The notes: a model not told the origin generated them from the sequence alone. Positions 31,249 through 40,539 are shown, numbered from the stretch's first letter. The stretch: 64,000 nt of DNA from an uncultured Burkholderiales bacterium (GCA_902826305.1 CADEEH010000004.1:1-64000), one strand, 5' to 3'. A program made the numbers and translations.

Positions 31249-31898
31249 GTAGTCGCACTATCGCCGTCTTAATCGCCGCACGCCGAGTTGCGGATCTTGC
31301 GGAGGCCGACGGGGCCCTTTGGGACACCCCAGCCCTTCGTCCTGCGTCGGGCCATATGGGGGCAGTGCTTGCTGACGCAGTCCTGCAGGCAGGGATCAAC
31401 TACGCCAGCGTCGTGAGGCCGCGTGTAGCAGCTATCTTGTATCGGTACCCAACGGCGACTCGGGCGTCGACGGTGATGGATCTTGTTCAGACTGGACAAG
31501 CTCCAAGCTTCCTAAGCTGGGACCACGAGACGAAGATCCAAAGATTTGAGAGACTCGTTCGCTTCCTCGTGTTCAGGTCCGTCGACACTGTGGACGACTT
31601 GCGCTCATCGTTGGAATGCGAGGCGTTTCGAGCAGGCCTTCAGGAGCTAAGTGGCATAGGTCCCAAGACCGTGGACTATCTTGCGTGCTTGGTTGGAATG
31701 GATTCCGTAGCAGTCGACCGCCATGTTCGGGCTTATGCTTTCCGTGCTGGCGTGTTATCCCACGACTATGACTTCTTGCGTGAAGTCTTCTGCGGTGCAG
31801 CGGATCTTCTCAGTGTGTCGAGAAGATCACTCGATGCATGGATTTGGCGCCGGGAATCGTCCGGGTCAGGTCGGCGACGTATGGCGTTGCCCATCTAG
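31245..31898 (+). CDS. HhH-GPD-type DNA glycosylase-like protein
   Basis: The protein is 217 residues, overlapping the QueC paralogue by ATGA. A helix-hairpin-helix LSGIGPKTVDYLACLVG (about 135-151) is followed by VAVDRHVRAY, where Asp158 matches the catalytic Asp of the HhH-GPD superfamily (as in OGG/MutY/AlkA-like enzymes). No iron-sulfur cysteines are present at the end. A base-excision or base-recognition role on modified DNA is expected. As last gene of the cassette it may remove, or sense, a base made or used by the upstream enzymes. Confidence 0.8.
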   Translation: MSSRTIAVLIAARRVADLAEADGALWDTPALRPASGHMGAVLADAVLQAGINYASVVRPRVAAILYRYPTATRASTVMDLVQTGQAPSFLSWDHETKIQRFERLVRFLVFRSVDTVDDLRSSLECEAFRAGLQELSGIGPKTVDYLACLVGMDSVAVDRHVRAYAFRAGVLSHDYDFLREVFCGAADLLSVSRRSLDAWIWRRESSGSGRRRMALPI

Positions 31899-32317
31899 GA
31901 CTGGACCGACGCCATCGGCCGCTCCGATCATCCACCCGCGAAAGCGAGATTTCTCGGCAGCGTAAGCAACTGATCCGCTGATCCCAGCCCCCCGCTTCGT
32001 GTCCGGAGAATCAGGGGGCTACATCACGTAGCCCGTGGCCAACTCGCGGAGCTGGTCACGACGGCGATCAACAGCCCGCAGTCCAATGGCGAGCTCATGC
32101 CAAAGGTCGATTCGACGTCACCCGCCGCCGCGCGATTCTTCGGCTATGGATGTGACCTGGATCTCCTTGCGCCTAGAGCGCGCGCATTATGGTAAGCGGC
32201 GACGAGTCAAGTGTTCGTTCGAGCGAACTGGGCGGTCGCGTGCGCTAGCACGCGGGCGACTGGATCAAATGTCAGTTGCAGCGTTGCAGCGCCCAAGTTG
32301 AACGTCACTGCGGCGGC
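31899..32317. other. non-coding stretch with a tiny IS3-like relic
   Basis: Around 32061-32099 the plus frame reads TAINSPQSNGELM, close to the conserved SPQSNG segment of IS3-family transposases. The rest shows no gene. The relic lies on the other side of the QueC cassette from the IS3 fragment at 28342 and in the same orientation. Confidence 0.35.
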
Positions 32318-32878
32318 TTATCGCGAGGCCGAGTTTCTGCAAGCGCTCAGCTCGCCCACTACCGACAAGGGGTCAAGCCGACCTCTTTGCCATCCACCTA
32401 CGTGTTCTTTCGAATGAATTTCGAAGTGAACGTGCACGAAAAAGGTCTCCGTCTGTCCGGCCTTCCCGATTAGATCGCCCTTGGATACTGCCCCCCTCGT
32501 GAGCGTTGACGGCGCTTCTAAGTGCGCATACAGAGTCTTCAGGCCATCGTCGTGCTTGACAACCACGTAATTTCCCCAGCCGCTACCTCTTGAAGGAGAA
32601 CTGTCGACGACAACGCCATCCTTCGCAACGTACACGGCTCGATCGCTGGGAGGTGGAATGATGTCGATTCCGAGATGAGCTCTCTTTGATCCATCCTTTC
32701 TCGTCCTGACGTCGTTTCCGAAATTCGGATAGGTCTCTACCCTCTGGGTGCAGCCTGTTGCAACAGGCCAAGAGTATCCGCTGTATCTGTTCATGGGTGA
32801 CTGTCCATTGCCTTGAGCGGCCGCATTGAAGGCCGCCGCAAGCATCAACGGCAGCAAGATTAGTCCGGCGCGAGCCAT
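32318..32878 (-). CDS. secreted M23-family peptidase-like protein
   Basis: The protein is 186 residues. A signal peptide (MARAGLILLPLMLAAAFNAA) is followed by a LytM/M23 core. It has HLGIDI (first zinc His and Asp), VYVAKDGVVV, GNYVVVKHDDGLKTLYAHL and HVHFEI (HxH motif). All metal ligands seem present, so it may cleave peptidoglycan cross-links in the periplasm. The presence of such a gene in the island is unexplained; composition is like its island neighbours. Confidence 0.85.
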   Translation of the reverse strand: MARAGLILLPLMLAAAFNAAAQGNGQSPMNRYSGYSWPVATGCTQRVETYPNFGNDVRTRKDGSKRAHLGIDIIPPPSDRAVYVAKDGVVVDSSPSRGSGWGNYVVVKHDDGLKTLYAHLEAPSTLTRGAVSKGDLIGKAGQTETFFVHVHFEIHSKEHVGGWQRGRLDPLSVVGELSACRNSASR

Positions 32879-33039
32879 GCTGTCGCCGTCCTTAGTGTTT
32901 GCACGGATGTTGCTCCTCGACGTTCAACGTGTTAGTCGACCGGCCGGCACAGGTTCCTCGCCGGGCGATGGTGATGCAAACTACCTTTGCAGCGTCGGCG
33001 TCCCGCCACCAACGCCACACCGTCCGGTCGAACGTCGTG

Positions 33040-33741
33040 TTAGTCGTCACGCGGCACCTCCCATACCTGCCCAAACTGCGGCCAATAAAGAAGTACTCTG
33101 CTATACGGATTTCGAGTCAAGCGAAAGGAGGGCGAGAACGATATCTCTTGATCCTGCGCACGGTCCATCAGATCGATGACAAGCAGCAGCCAGTACGTGT
33201 CGCATTTATCGTAGCCGACTGCCTTACTGCCCTTGTCTTCTACGACCTGTTCTAGCCGTCTCTCGTCAAGTTGCGGCGTCTCATAAAACTGCAATACATG
33301 CCACTTCGCATCGGAGTACTCAGCACCATTGTGATGCGCGAAGCGGATTCCGCGGCAAGGCGCTCGCACTGACCTCCCCACACGACCCGCCATCCCTTCG
33401 GCCAACCGCGTCACTTCAGCTGCCATTTCATCCACGTCTTCAATCGGATCGCACGGATCGAAGTCCACATTGAGTTCGATCATCGGCAGTCCTTTCCGGC
33501 GATAAAGCTCCTGCGCTCTCAGAAGAACGTCTTCGCGCCGCTGCCGCTGCACCTGCTCTGAAACCGGATTCTTGCCATCGATGAGATACAAGCGTGCAAG
33601 CTCAATGCCAACAGTCTTCTGACCAATGATTCGCACATCAGGCTTGTCAGCGTATTTGATGCGCCCGGCAGGCAATTCATAGTCTCGTCGAAATTGCTCG
33701 AAGTAATAACACTCAATTTCGCGCTTTGAAGGGCGACTCAT
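33040..33741 (-). CDS. hypothetical protein, possible PD-(D/E)XK-like nuclease
   Basis: The protein is 233 residues starting MSRPSKREIECYYFEQFR. KPDVRIIGQKTVGIELARLY at about 33-52 resembles the PD...ExK-type strand pair of small restriction nucleases, but the final Lys is replaced (ELA), so catalysis is doubtful. The rest shows no known domain. The lower GC and the position beside relics suggest horizontal transfer. Confidence 0.55.
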   Translation of the reverse strand: MSRPSKREIECYYFEQFRRDYELPAGRIKYADKPDVRIIGQKTVGIELARLYLIDGKNPVSEQVQRQRREDVLLRAQELYRRKGLPMIELNVDFDPCDPIEDVDEMAAEVTRLAEGMAGRVGRSVRAPCRGIRFAHHNGAEYSDAKWHVLQFYETPQLDERRLEQVVEDKGSKAVGYDKCDTYWLLLVIDLMDRAQDQEISFSPSFRLTRNPYSRVLLYWPQFGQVWEVPRDD

Positions 33742-34347
33742 TGGCGACTAACTTCAATTATGGAAGCTCTGAACCTGGCAATTTGCCCTTGCGCCTTCTA
33801 GTCGTCAATACCCGAATCCGCTGGCAATACCCCATTCCCGCCACGCCTCAGCGGCCGAGTCTCGAGCGTTGCACGAAGGCTGTTATCCGTGCGATCGGCT
33901 GGTAGAACAGCGCCGCTATCGGTCGGGCTCTCGCCGTGGATTCTCGGCGGTCCAGCGTGTGCGATGCCGGCAGGCGATCAACTAGCATCAAGTGGCAACT
34001 TGGGGCGGCCCCAAGACCAAGACCTTGGGGCACCGTCGAGGCGTGCCAGTACGTCGCGGCCTGGGTTAGGCGGCGCGCTTGTGCTCGCTGGATCTCCGCT
34101 TACGGGCCTGAATTCGGAATCGCAATGACGTTCGCGGCGCTGTCGCACATGGACAGTGCAGTGGTCGATGGCCACGAGGGGCAGCAGCATCCATCGCTTC
34201 CCTTGACAGTGAGCCTGAGCGCAGAGCGAAAGCCTCTGCATGCACAAGTAAGCGTTCTTTCGTCCCGCTGTTCAGGGGTCCTAAGCACCCTTGACTCCCC
34301 CAACTTCCACGAGACCCTGAGGATTCCATCAACCAGAAGGAACCCTC
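33742..34347. other. gap with a small palindromic hairpin
   Basis: No convincing gene. A perfect hairpin CTTGGGG-CGG-CCCCAAG sits at 33999-34015, and a further CTTGGGG copy follows within about 10 bp. It may be a terminator or a leftover element end. Confidence 0.35.
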
Positions 34348-34455
34348 ATGCCCACCGAATACCTCACCAGCCACGAACCCGCCGCGCGCATCAAGTACGA
34401 CCCGCGCACGATCCGCGAACGCCTGAAGGACAGCGTCCTCATCGAGGGTGTGCAT
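34348..34455 (+). pseudogene. truncated excisionase/AlpA-like DNA-binding protein
   Basis: The frame MPTEYLTSHEPAARIKYDPR continues TIRERLKDSVLIEGVH, which reads like the winged-helix start of a small AlpA/excisionase-type protein (a tyl-x-hex-la-ri-k pattern and VLIEGVHY-type ending). It then collapses into unrelated codons. It stands just before an integrase fragment, the usual place for such a gene. Confidence 0.5.
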
Positions 34456-34517
34456 AGTCAGGAATCCGACCTGAGCAGTCAGTCGAAACACGTGAGCGAC
34501 GGACCGCAACCGCTGCA

Positions 34518-34670
34518 AAACGGACGTCTCGTAGCCTCTTTGATGTGCTGCGCAGGCAGTACGCAGTGACCGGCCCGCGTGCCGAGTACGTCTTCAGCAA
34601 CCGGCCCGGCAGGCCAATCGACAACAAGAACTTCGTCACCCGCATATGGCAGCCGCTGATTTCACCACCT
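34518..34670 (+). pseudogene. tyrosine recombinase (phage-type integrase) fragment
   Basis: The frame KRTSRSLFDVLRRQYAVTGP continues RAEYVFSNRPGRPIDNKNFV and TRIWQPL. This matches the part of tyrosine recombinase catalytic domains between the first Arg and the HxxR box. The HxxR box and the Tyr nucleophile are missing, so it is dead. It is probably the remains of the enzyme that inserted the island. Confidence 0.65.
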
Positions 34671-35357
34671 CGGCCTGCCGATGCGTCGGCCGAACCGAAA
34701 GCGGCACACGGCGGAGAGGTCGCGGGCTCAGGCGTTCGACCGCATCTATTGCGAGATGGCACGGAGACGGTCGACTCCGATCAGTACCCTGGTGCGGAAA
34801 GTCTGGGGGGCGTCGGTACCCCATCCATGGAAGTAAGTTCCATCATCAGTCGATCCCGCCTCCTTGCACCTCGGCCTTACCGTTGCGCAGCCATACGGGG
34901 ATCCAGACTCGAATTGCCGGAACGTGCATCCGCCAGTTTTCGCCTGCAAACGTGGAATGTAGGGTATGCAGCAGAAGGCCAGCCCCCAACAACATACGTT
35001 GGCCAAACGGCCCGCCGTCGGTATCGAGTCGCACGCCTTAACCTCTTAGATTCAGCCGGCAGCGTGTCGAAGACTCCAATGCTGATGTGCCGAAAGGAAA
35101 GTTCCGCGTTGGCAACGGAAGCGGCTCTAGAATTTCCTGTGGATCATCCGAGCGCGTTGGCGGAGGCTGCCCGATGAAGCCGCCCAAACTCGACCTGGAC
35201 CACACCCGCGCTGTCTGGCCCCTGACCATGAGTTCGCCGAGTAGACACGTCAGTCGAACAAGCGATACGCTCTATTCGACAACAAACTGCGGGTACATGC
35301 GATTCGACGTGATGCTCGCGTCAGTTCAGTCACTCAAAACGTGCATTGGAGAACGGA
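34671..35357. other. gap without a recognisable gene
   Basis: Only short, compositionally odd frames are present. The end of the stretch carries the ribosome binding site (GGAGAACGG) of the SGNH hydrolase gene. Confidence 0.4.
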
Positions 35358-37244
35358 ATGCTTCACCCAAAGGGCATCGCCATAGCCCATGTAGTCGCAC
35401 TTGCTTCCGCCTTCCCAGCTGCAGCCGCGCAGCTCGACTGGGAAGTCGTCAACCGATTCCCTCTGTTCTCTGAAGCAAGCGACTTTGAGGCAGTCAAGGC
35501 GAAATGGGCGACGAGTGGACTGGCTTCGGAGACCGTCGATTCGCCCGAGTTCACTGGGCGCCTTCGAACAACTCTTCCGATCAGAAGGACCGCATGGGAT
35601 GCGCGTACCGGCACCTACAACGCGTCAGTACTGTTTCGAAGTCGGCATGAGATCAGGGTGTGGGTCAGCGGCGTTGGGCCAGGCATCCAGTGCACCTTTG
35701 TCCTTTCTGGCGAAGTGACAATGAGGAGCTTGTGCGCAGAAGGGGTGAAGGCGTCAGTCGGCGCTAGAAAGCCCTTCTCGGTGGTGGCTACCCCGGAAGG
35801 CATCGAAGCGCTCCAGCTAAACGTTCCAGCGATACGCGAGCGACTAATTGTTGCAGTTGGCGACTCGTTCGCGTCCGGCGAGGGCAACCCTGACTATCCA
35901 ACGATCTTCCATTCTCGACGGGCATCGTTGCATTGGTACATTGAAAAGAACCCGTCTCGCCTAATAAAGGCAGGTGCGCAATGGTGGGACGAGGCCTGCC
36001 ATCGGTCGCTCTTGTCCTGGCCGGCCCTAACTGCACTTTCGCAAGCGATTGCGAATCCTCGTGAAGTTGTTCAGTTTGCCTCACTGGCTTGCTCAGGCGC
36101 AGAAGCTTATGACGGGTTTCTTCGTGCGCAGGTTGACCCCCCAGGAACCGGGCTGGCCCATCTCCGCAGTGGCAGCATCTTCAAGCGTGACGGAGGTGCT
36201 GGCTACGGCATTCCTAGCTCGAGTGAGTTTGGCGAGAACACTGTGCAGGGGCAACGACATAAGGCAGGCTGGTTGCCTTTGTCACAGCAGCACGCGCTCG
36301 CGCACTTGCTGTGCGTGGATGCGCCGCCCAAACGTGTCAAGGTCCTGAGCGAGCCAGCAGTACAGCCAGGCGTAACGGGGCAGCAGACCTACTTTGGAAA
36401 TGTTGACCTCTTTGGATGCTCCGGTAAGCGGCGAGAAGTCGATCAACTGCTTTTGTCCATCGGCGGCAATGACGTTGGGTTCAGTGGCATTGTCAAATGG
36501 ATGATCACGCCGCCTACGGCGCGCAACGCGTTCAATGAGTTCTTTCTTCGCCTCGCAAGGAACCATATGCAAGTGCTGGAGCCAGCTCAGGTTTCGGCTG
36601 GCCTGCGATTGCTTCCTGATATTTATGGCGTTGTCGGAGCTGTCTTGAAGGAGCACGGAATAGATCCTTCACGCATAACCTTGTTGCAGTACCCGGATCC
36701 GACCGAAGGCGCGGTAAATCTGAAACAGTGCAACTCTAGAACTAGAGAAGGAAATGCCCCAATGCAGGGCCTCGTGAAGGAGAAGATTTACAGGTCGACC
36801 TTTCTCTTCGGAATAAATGAAACCGAATTCAACGAACTAAAGGCATCGTTCCTAGAGCCTCTGAGGAAGATCCAATTTGATGCAGCCAAGAGACTCGGTT
36901 GGAGAATTGTTGATAGTCAGAAGGCCCTGACTCTTGCTGGTGGTCATACTCGCGGCTATTGTGGCGTCAGCGAAGCCTGTAAAGACGGCCAATGTCCCTC
37001 CGGTGATCGAGTTCGGTGGTGGATAAGGCCAGCATACTCGGACACGCCGCGACTCGAGTACCTGACGGAGTTTGACACATACGATCCCACGAGAGTTCGC
37101 GGTTTCCGCTACGGGGTGGATGCGCTGCTCGCCTCAGCTGCTCCCGCTGGGAAAGGTAGAATTCGTAGCGATTGGCTGTCCGGAAGTGCGCACCCGACAG
37201 CGAATATTCATGCACGGATCGCCGATGTAGTCAACGGCCATTGA
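35358..37244 (+). CDS. secreted SGNH/GDSL-type hydrolase
   Basis: The protein is 628 residues from ATG 35358; a TTG four codons upstream is less likely. A signal peptide (IAIAHVVALASAFPAAAA) precedes an N-terminal beta-rich part. The hydrolase domain then begins with IVAVGDSFASGEGNPD (near residue 165), the nucleophile block as in Streptomyces-type GDSL lipases. LLSIGGNDVGFSG follows as block III, and SGSAHPTANIHARI near the end carries the catalytic His. Large loops with several cysteines lie between. It is a probable secreted esterase or lipase of unknown substrate. Confidence 0.82.
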   Translation: MLHPKGIAIAHVVALASAFPAAAAQLDWEVVNRFPLFSEASDFEAVKAKWATSGLASETVDSPEFTGRLRTTLPIRRTAWDARTGTYNASVLFRSRHEIRVWVSGVGPGIQCTFVLSGEVTMRSLCAEGVKASVGARKPFSVVATPEGIEALQLNVPAIRERLIVAVGDSFASGEGNPDYPTIFHSRRASLHWYIEKNPSRLIKAGAQWWDEACHRSLLSWPALTALSQAIANPREVVQFASLACSGAEAYDGFLRAQVDPPGTGLAHLRSGSIFKRDGGAGYGIPSSSEFGENTVQGQRHKAGWLPLSQQHALAHLLCVDAPPKRVKVLSEPAVQPGVTGQQTYFGNVDLFGCSGKRREVDQLLLSIGGNDVGFSGIVKWMITPPTARNAFNEFFLRLARNHMQVLEPAQVSAGLRLLPDIYGVVGAVLKEHGIDPSRITLLQYPDPTEGAVNLKQCNSRTREGNAPMQGLVKEKIYRSTFLFGINETEFNELKASFLEPLRKIQFDAAKRLGWRIVDSQKALTLAGGHTRGYCGVSEACKDGQCPSGDRVRWWIRPAYSDTPRLEYLTEFDTYDPTRVRGFRYGVDALLASAAPAGKGRIRSDWLSGSAHPTANIHARIADVVNGH

Positions 37245-37881
37245 GTCTCTCCGCATTCCGCTCTCGATCGGAGATTGAAGTTGGCCGCGACTATCTTCGG
37301 TGTTCAGCAGCTTGGCGCAGACTTGCGTTAGTGACGGTTCGGAGTCAATCGCCGAGATCAACGCGTCTATTGGCAGCGCAGCGAATTGATCGCTGAAGCC
37401 TCTCCTTTCAAGCTCAACCATCGAAACGCTTATGCGAACTGGACGTCCTATCGGGGCTCGAGGCCGCTCCTCTGGCGAGTCCGACCCAGAGCGTCGCAAC
37501 CAGTACTCAGCGCAACCAGCAGGACGCCTCTTTCAACCGGCCTTATGGAACGCCACCATCAGATCCTGGACCCCGCCGGCGCTCATCGGTCCCTTGACGA
37601 GCTTATCGATCAGTTCATCGGGCAGCGCAGGCAGCGGCCCTCGGGCAGCTGACGTGCCCCAGGATTCTCGGACCACAAGTTCCTGGGAGATGGCGTGTTT
37701 GGGAACCAGTGTTGGGACCGCATGCTGCCGGCTAAACTCCTCAGCGAGAAATAAGTTTCGGAGAGGTGGCGGCGGAACTCAAAGGAATCCTTCGGCGGTG
37801 GTTCGTTCAAGGCCTGCATTTCTGCCTCCGTTAGTTGGTTCGGTCGACCCTGGATCGGGTTAAAGTCCCGCACGCCCCGCG
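37245..37881 (-). mobile_element. gap with IS256-family transposase N-terminal relic
   Basis: On the minus strand between about 37646 and 37533 the frame reads GPLPALPDELIDKLVKGPMS, then AGGVQDLMVAFHKAG and a stop. This matches the start of IS256-family transposases (LPxxLxDxLxxGP). The rest of the element is gone and the remaining sequence of this gap holds no clear gene. A possible C-terminal piece of the same family lies at 28533. Confidence 0.7.
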
Positions 37882-38652
37882 CTAAAGCGAGTAGCCCAGA
37901 TAAATAGAGATCCAAGGCTCCTTGACCGAGGGATCCGCGTCGCGATCCGCCTTGTTCAGGAAGTCGCGGCCGTATAGCAGGCCTGCACTGAAAGTGTCGC
38001 TCTTGCTGCTGGTCAGTCGGATCCCGAGCGCGAATGTGTAGGCCGCCTTCGTCGAAGTCGTGCTTCCGCCGGGATCAGCGACCGGAACGAGGGACAGTCC
38101 TGCCGCGATCACAGGGGTCAGGGTCAATCCGATGCTCTGAAGCCAGCCCGTTCTGAATCCCACGAAGGGCGCGATCGTCGAGGAGCTCACGAGTTCCTTG
38201 GAGGCTCCCAGGCGGTACTTGAACGGGACCACGAGGCCGCCGAAGACCACGCCGGTCCTCGTGTAGTCGTGTCGGGCGAGCGCGCCCTTGGCGATCTTGT
38301 ATCCCAGGGCGAGCTTGACGCGATTCTGGTCAGGACAGCCGTCCAGCGCAGCCTTGTCGGCCGCAGAGAAGGCGAAGTCGTCATCGCTCGTCAGCGACAG
38401 GAACCGGACGAAGAGGTCGTCTTCGGTCTCGCTGTTTACGACCAACCGGGAGCCCGCAGGCGCGCAGTACCGCTTGCCGGTTGCCGTATCGGTTGCCATC
38501 ACATCGCGAAACTCGTGTACGTTGACACGAACGCGGATGTGATCGCCGGACCATCGGTTACCGTCGGATGGTAGATCCGCCGCATGCGACAAAGTGAGCC
38601 AGTATGAAAGCCCAGAAGCAACCACTAATCCGATGGACGACGACGTCTTCAT
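37882..38652 (-). CDS. exported protein, possibly a small outer-membrane beta-barrel
   Basis: The protein is 256 residues. A signal peptide (SIGLVVASGLSYWLTLSHA) is followed by alternating strands in the second half (GVVFGGLVVPFKYRLG, AAYTFALGIRLTSS, DTFSAGLLYGRDFL). The end ISIYLGYSL has a terminal aromatic/hydrophobic pattern, common in outer-membrane barrels. Two cysteines (CAPAGS and GCPDQN) could pair. I do not recognise a family. It lies 40 bp downstream of an alpha/beta-hydrolase lipoprotein gene and is probably co-transcribed with it. Confidence 0.65.
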   Translation of the reverse strand: MKTSSSIGLVVASGLSYWLTLSHAADLPSDGNRWSGDHIRVRVNVHEFRDVMATDTATGKRYCAPAGSRLVVNSETEDDLFVRFLSLTSDDDFAFSAADKAALDGCPDQNRVKLALGYKIAKGALARHDYTRTGVVFGGLVVPFKYRLGASKELVSSSTIAPFVGFRTGWLQSIGLTLTPVIAAGLSLVPVADPGGSTTSTKAAYTFALGIRLTSSKSDTFSAGLLYGRDFLNKADRDADPSVKEPWISIYLGYSL

Positions 38653-38692
38653 TCGGTTCTCCGATTCCGGGAAGAAGGTTGGCTGAGTGTCG

Positions 38693-40120
38693 TCAGGGCC
38701 TGCAGAGCCTCGATAGCGAGGTCTGGTCCGTCCCGGCGACGTGTTTCTGCTTTCGTTGCAGCAGCCGCTTGCCTTCGATGAACGCCACGTATTTCCAGAG
38801 GAAGCTCAGGAAGCGCGGACCGAAGGCGTCGTTGTGTCCGTCGATGATCTTCTGCCTGGTCTCGACGACCATCACCGGGCTGTGTGGAGTTCGGGGCGCG
38901 ACGCCGCCCCAGGATCCCGATTGCTCGGCCGGCAGTGGTTTCAGGATGACGCTGGAGAACGTCGTCGGGCTGGTGAAGTCGTAGCTGCAGATCTTTTCCC
39001 CGGGGACGTAGTCCGCCTCCGTCAGCGAGTCGAAAGCACCGTCTGGCGCCGGTTCAAGACTGTGTGTCCGCTGTTCCGGGACATTGCCGAGCGCCTTTCC
39101 CCATAGCGTTCCCTGGTAGTCGTTCGGTTCGAGGCGGAAGCTCGGCCGAAAGGGGCCTGTCGCCGCTCGGCCGATCGGGAACCAGATCTTCCGTGCGTAG
39201 TCGTTGTCCGCGGAGAAGACGATGAGTTGGGGGGATTGGGCCGGGGTGTAGGCGAGTTGCCGGTAGAGCGCGTCGATCCGCGCGAACTGGTAGGACTCGA
39301 CAGCCGGGTTGACCAGCACGTTGAGGTCGCCGAACCCGCTGATAGGCTTCGCCTCCGCAGGCGCTGGCACCGAATAGGGAGACAGTGCTGCGGATAGCTG
39401 CGGCGCCTGGCGCGACAGATCTTCCTCGAGTTGCCGTTGTATCGCTTTCCACAACACCTGGGCGCCGAAGCTGTGGCCGAACGTCACGAGCCCGGTGAAC
39501 GGACTGCGCGGATTCGCGTCGCCATTCCTCGCATTGGCCTCCACGAAGATGCTCTGCAGACGGGAAATGAACTCGGCGAGATCTCCCGACCCGACTCGCT
39601 CGGCGGCGTTTTTGCGGCCCCAGAACGTCAGATAGTCGGCGTACCAGGGCAGTGACTGGCCGCGCCATCCGAGGTACAGGCCCACAATTCGAAAGTCAGG
39701 GGTGTTGGTGAGTCTCTGCCTCAGCTCGCGTCGCGCCGGCGTGTTGAGCGCGCCGTGGAGCACGGGCAGCCACCTCTTGAAGTCCTCGAGGTTGGTGTCA
39801 TCGGCAGCTGCATTGTGGTGCCAGCCGTGGATGTAGACGATGACCAGCGTGTTCGTGTTCTGCGAGAGATGGCGGATTTCGTCCAGCGTCTTCTGCGCTG
39901 CATCGCGATCCCAGAGAGTGCCGAAGTCATCGGACTCGACGATTCGAAGTTCGTACGTATCCGTCGTCTGCGCTGGCGTCGAGTGAGGGCCCGAGTACAG
40001 CGCGCAGCCCAACGCCGACGTTACCCAAAGGACGACCAGCAGCGCTTGTAGCAGACGATGGGGGCACGAGTGGGTGGGGGCCGGTTGAATCGATGACGAC
40101 GACGGGGCAAAGGGGTCCAC
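38693..40120 (-). CDS. lipoprotein with alpha/beta-hydrolase fold
   Basis: The protein is 475 residues. A hydrophobic leader ending in SALGC gives a lipobox (Cys39). VIVYIHGWHHNA around residue 93 is the oxyanion-loop HG region, and GLVTFGHSFGAQVLW near residue 211 is the nucleophile elbow (Ser). GHN in the C-terminal part is a candidate for the catalytic His, but this is not certain. Likely an outer-membrane- or periplasm-facing esterase. Its N-terminal region could start later; the long Pro/Ser-rich leader before the hydrophobic core is unusual. Confidence 0.75.
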   Translation of the reverse strand: MDPFAPSSSSIQPAPTHSCPHRLLQALLVVLWVTSALGCALYSGPHSTPAQTTDTYELRIVESDDFGTLWDRDAAQKTLDEIRHLSQNTNTLVIVYIHGWHHNAAADDTNLEDFKRWLPVLHGALNTPARRELRQRLTNTPDFRIVGLYLGWRGQSLPWYADYLTFWGRKNAAERVGSGDLAEFISRLQSIFVEANARNGDANPRSPFTGLVTFGHSFGAQVLWKAIQRQLEEDLSRQAPQLSAALSPYSVPAPAEAKPISGFGDLNVLVNPAVESYQFARIDALYRQLAYTPAQSPQLIVFSADNDYARKIWFPIGRAATGPFRPSFRLEPNDYQGTLWGKALGNVPEQRTHSLEPAPDGAFDSLTEADYVPGEKICSYDFTSPTTFSSVILKPLPAEQSGSWGGVAPRTPHSPVMVVETRQKIIDGHNDAFGPRFLSFLWKYVAFIEGKRLLQRKQKHVAGTDQTSLSRLCRP

Positions 40121-40539
40121 GAAACCGGGTTCCTTCGACAGCCTCGGGCGACCGGGTTGGTCGCTTGTTCGGTGTCGTGCATATTAACGGCCGACTGAGA
40201 CGCATCGCAACGCGTGGGCGGCTGGTTTCTACGCAACTTTGCTGACGTTCCCAATCCGGGGAGACGCGCGGCAGGAGCCGAATACCGGGCGTCGGCCGCT
40301 GGCGAGGCGAGGGTTGGTGCCGTGGAGAACCACAGAAACGTGGGTCGGCCGGTTTATGTGGCCTCCTTGGTACTCGCCTTGGTCTAGCGCTTCAGCTGAC
40401 TACCGGTGGGACTCGTTCACATGCCCGTTGTCGGCTGGGCTTCGCTATCGGAGTCGTGGCGTGACGGTCGCTTTATTCGGCGAGAGACCGATGGGATGTG
40501 CGGCACATGTGCAGTCCGAGCGCCTCCGCCGTCTTAACC
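40121..40539. other. gap without a recognisable gene
   Basis: Upstream region of the hydrolase lipoprotein and downstream of the acetamidase gene (both minus strand). No RNA gene, repeat or conserved frame was seen. It is a reasonable place for the right edge of the island, but no tRNA-derived repeat was found here. Confidence 0.4.

Noticed and set aside
28342-32099. composite transposon carrying the QueC cassette
   Set aside because: The flanking IS3 pieces come from different parts of a transposase, are in the same orientation, and no inverted repeats or target duplication were seen.
14471-40539. second copy of the tRNA-Arg 3' end marking the right end of the island
   Set aside because: I looked for GGTTCGATCCCAGCC and the GGGCGCGCCA end by eye and found no copy; the right border stays open.
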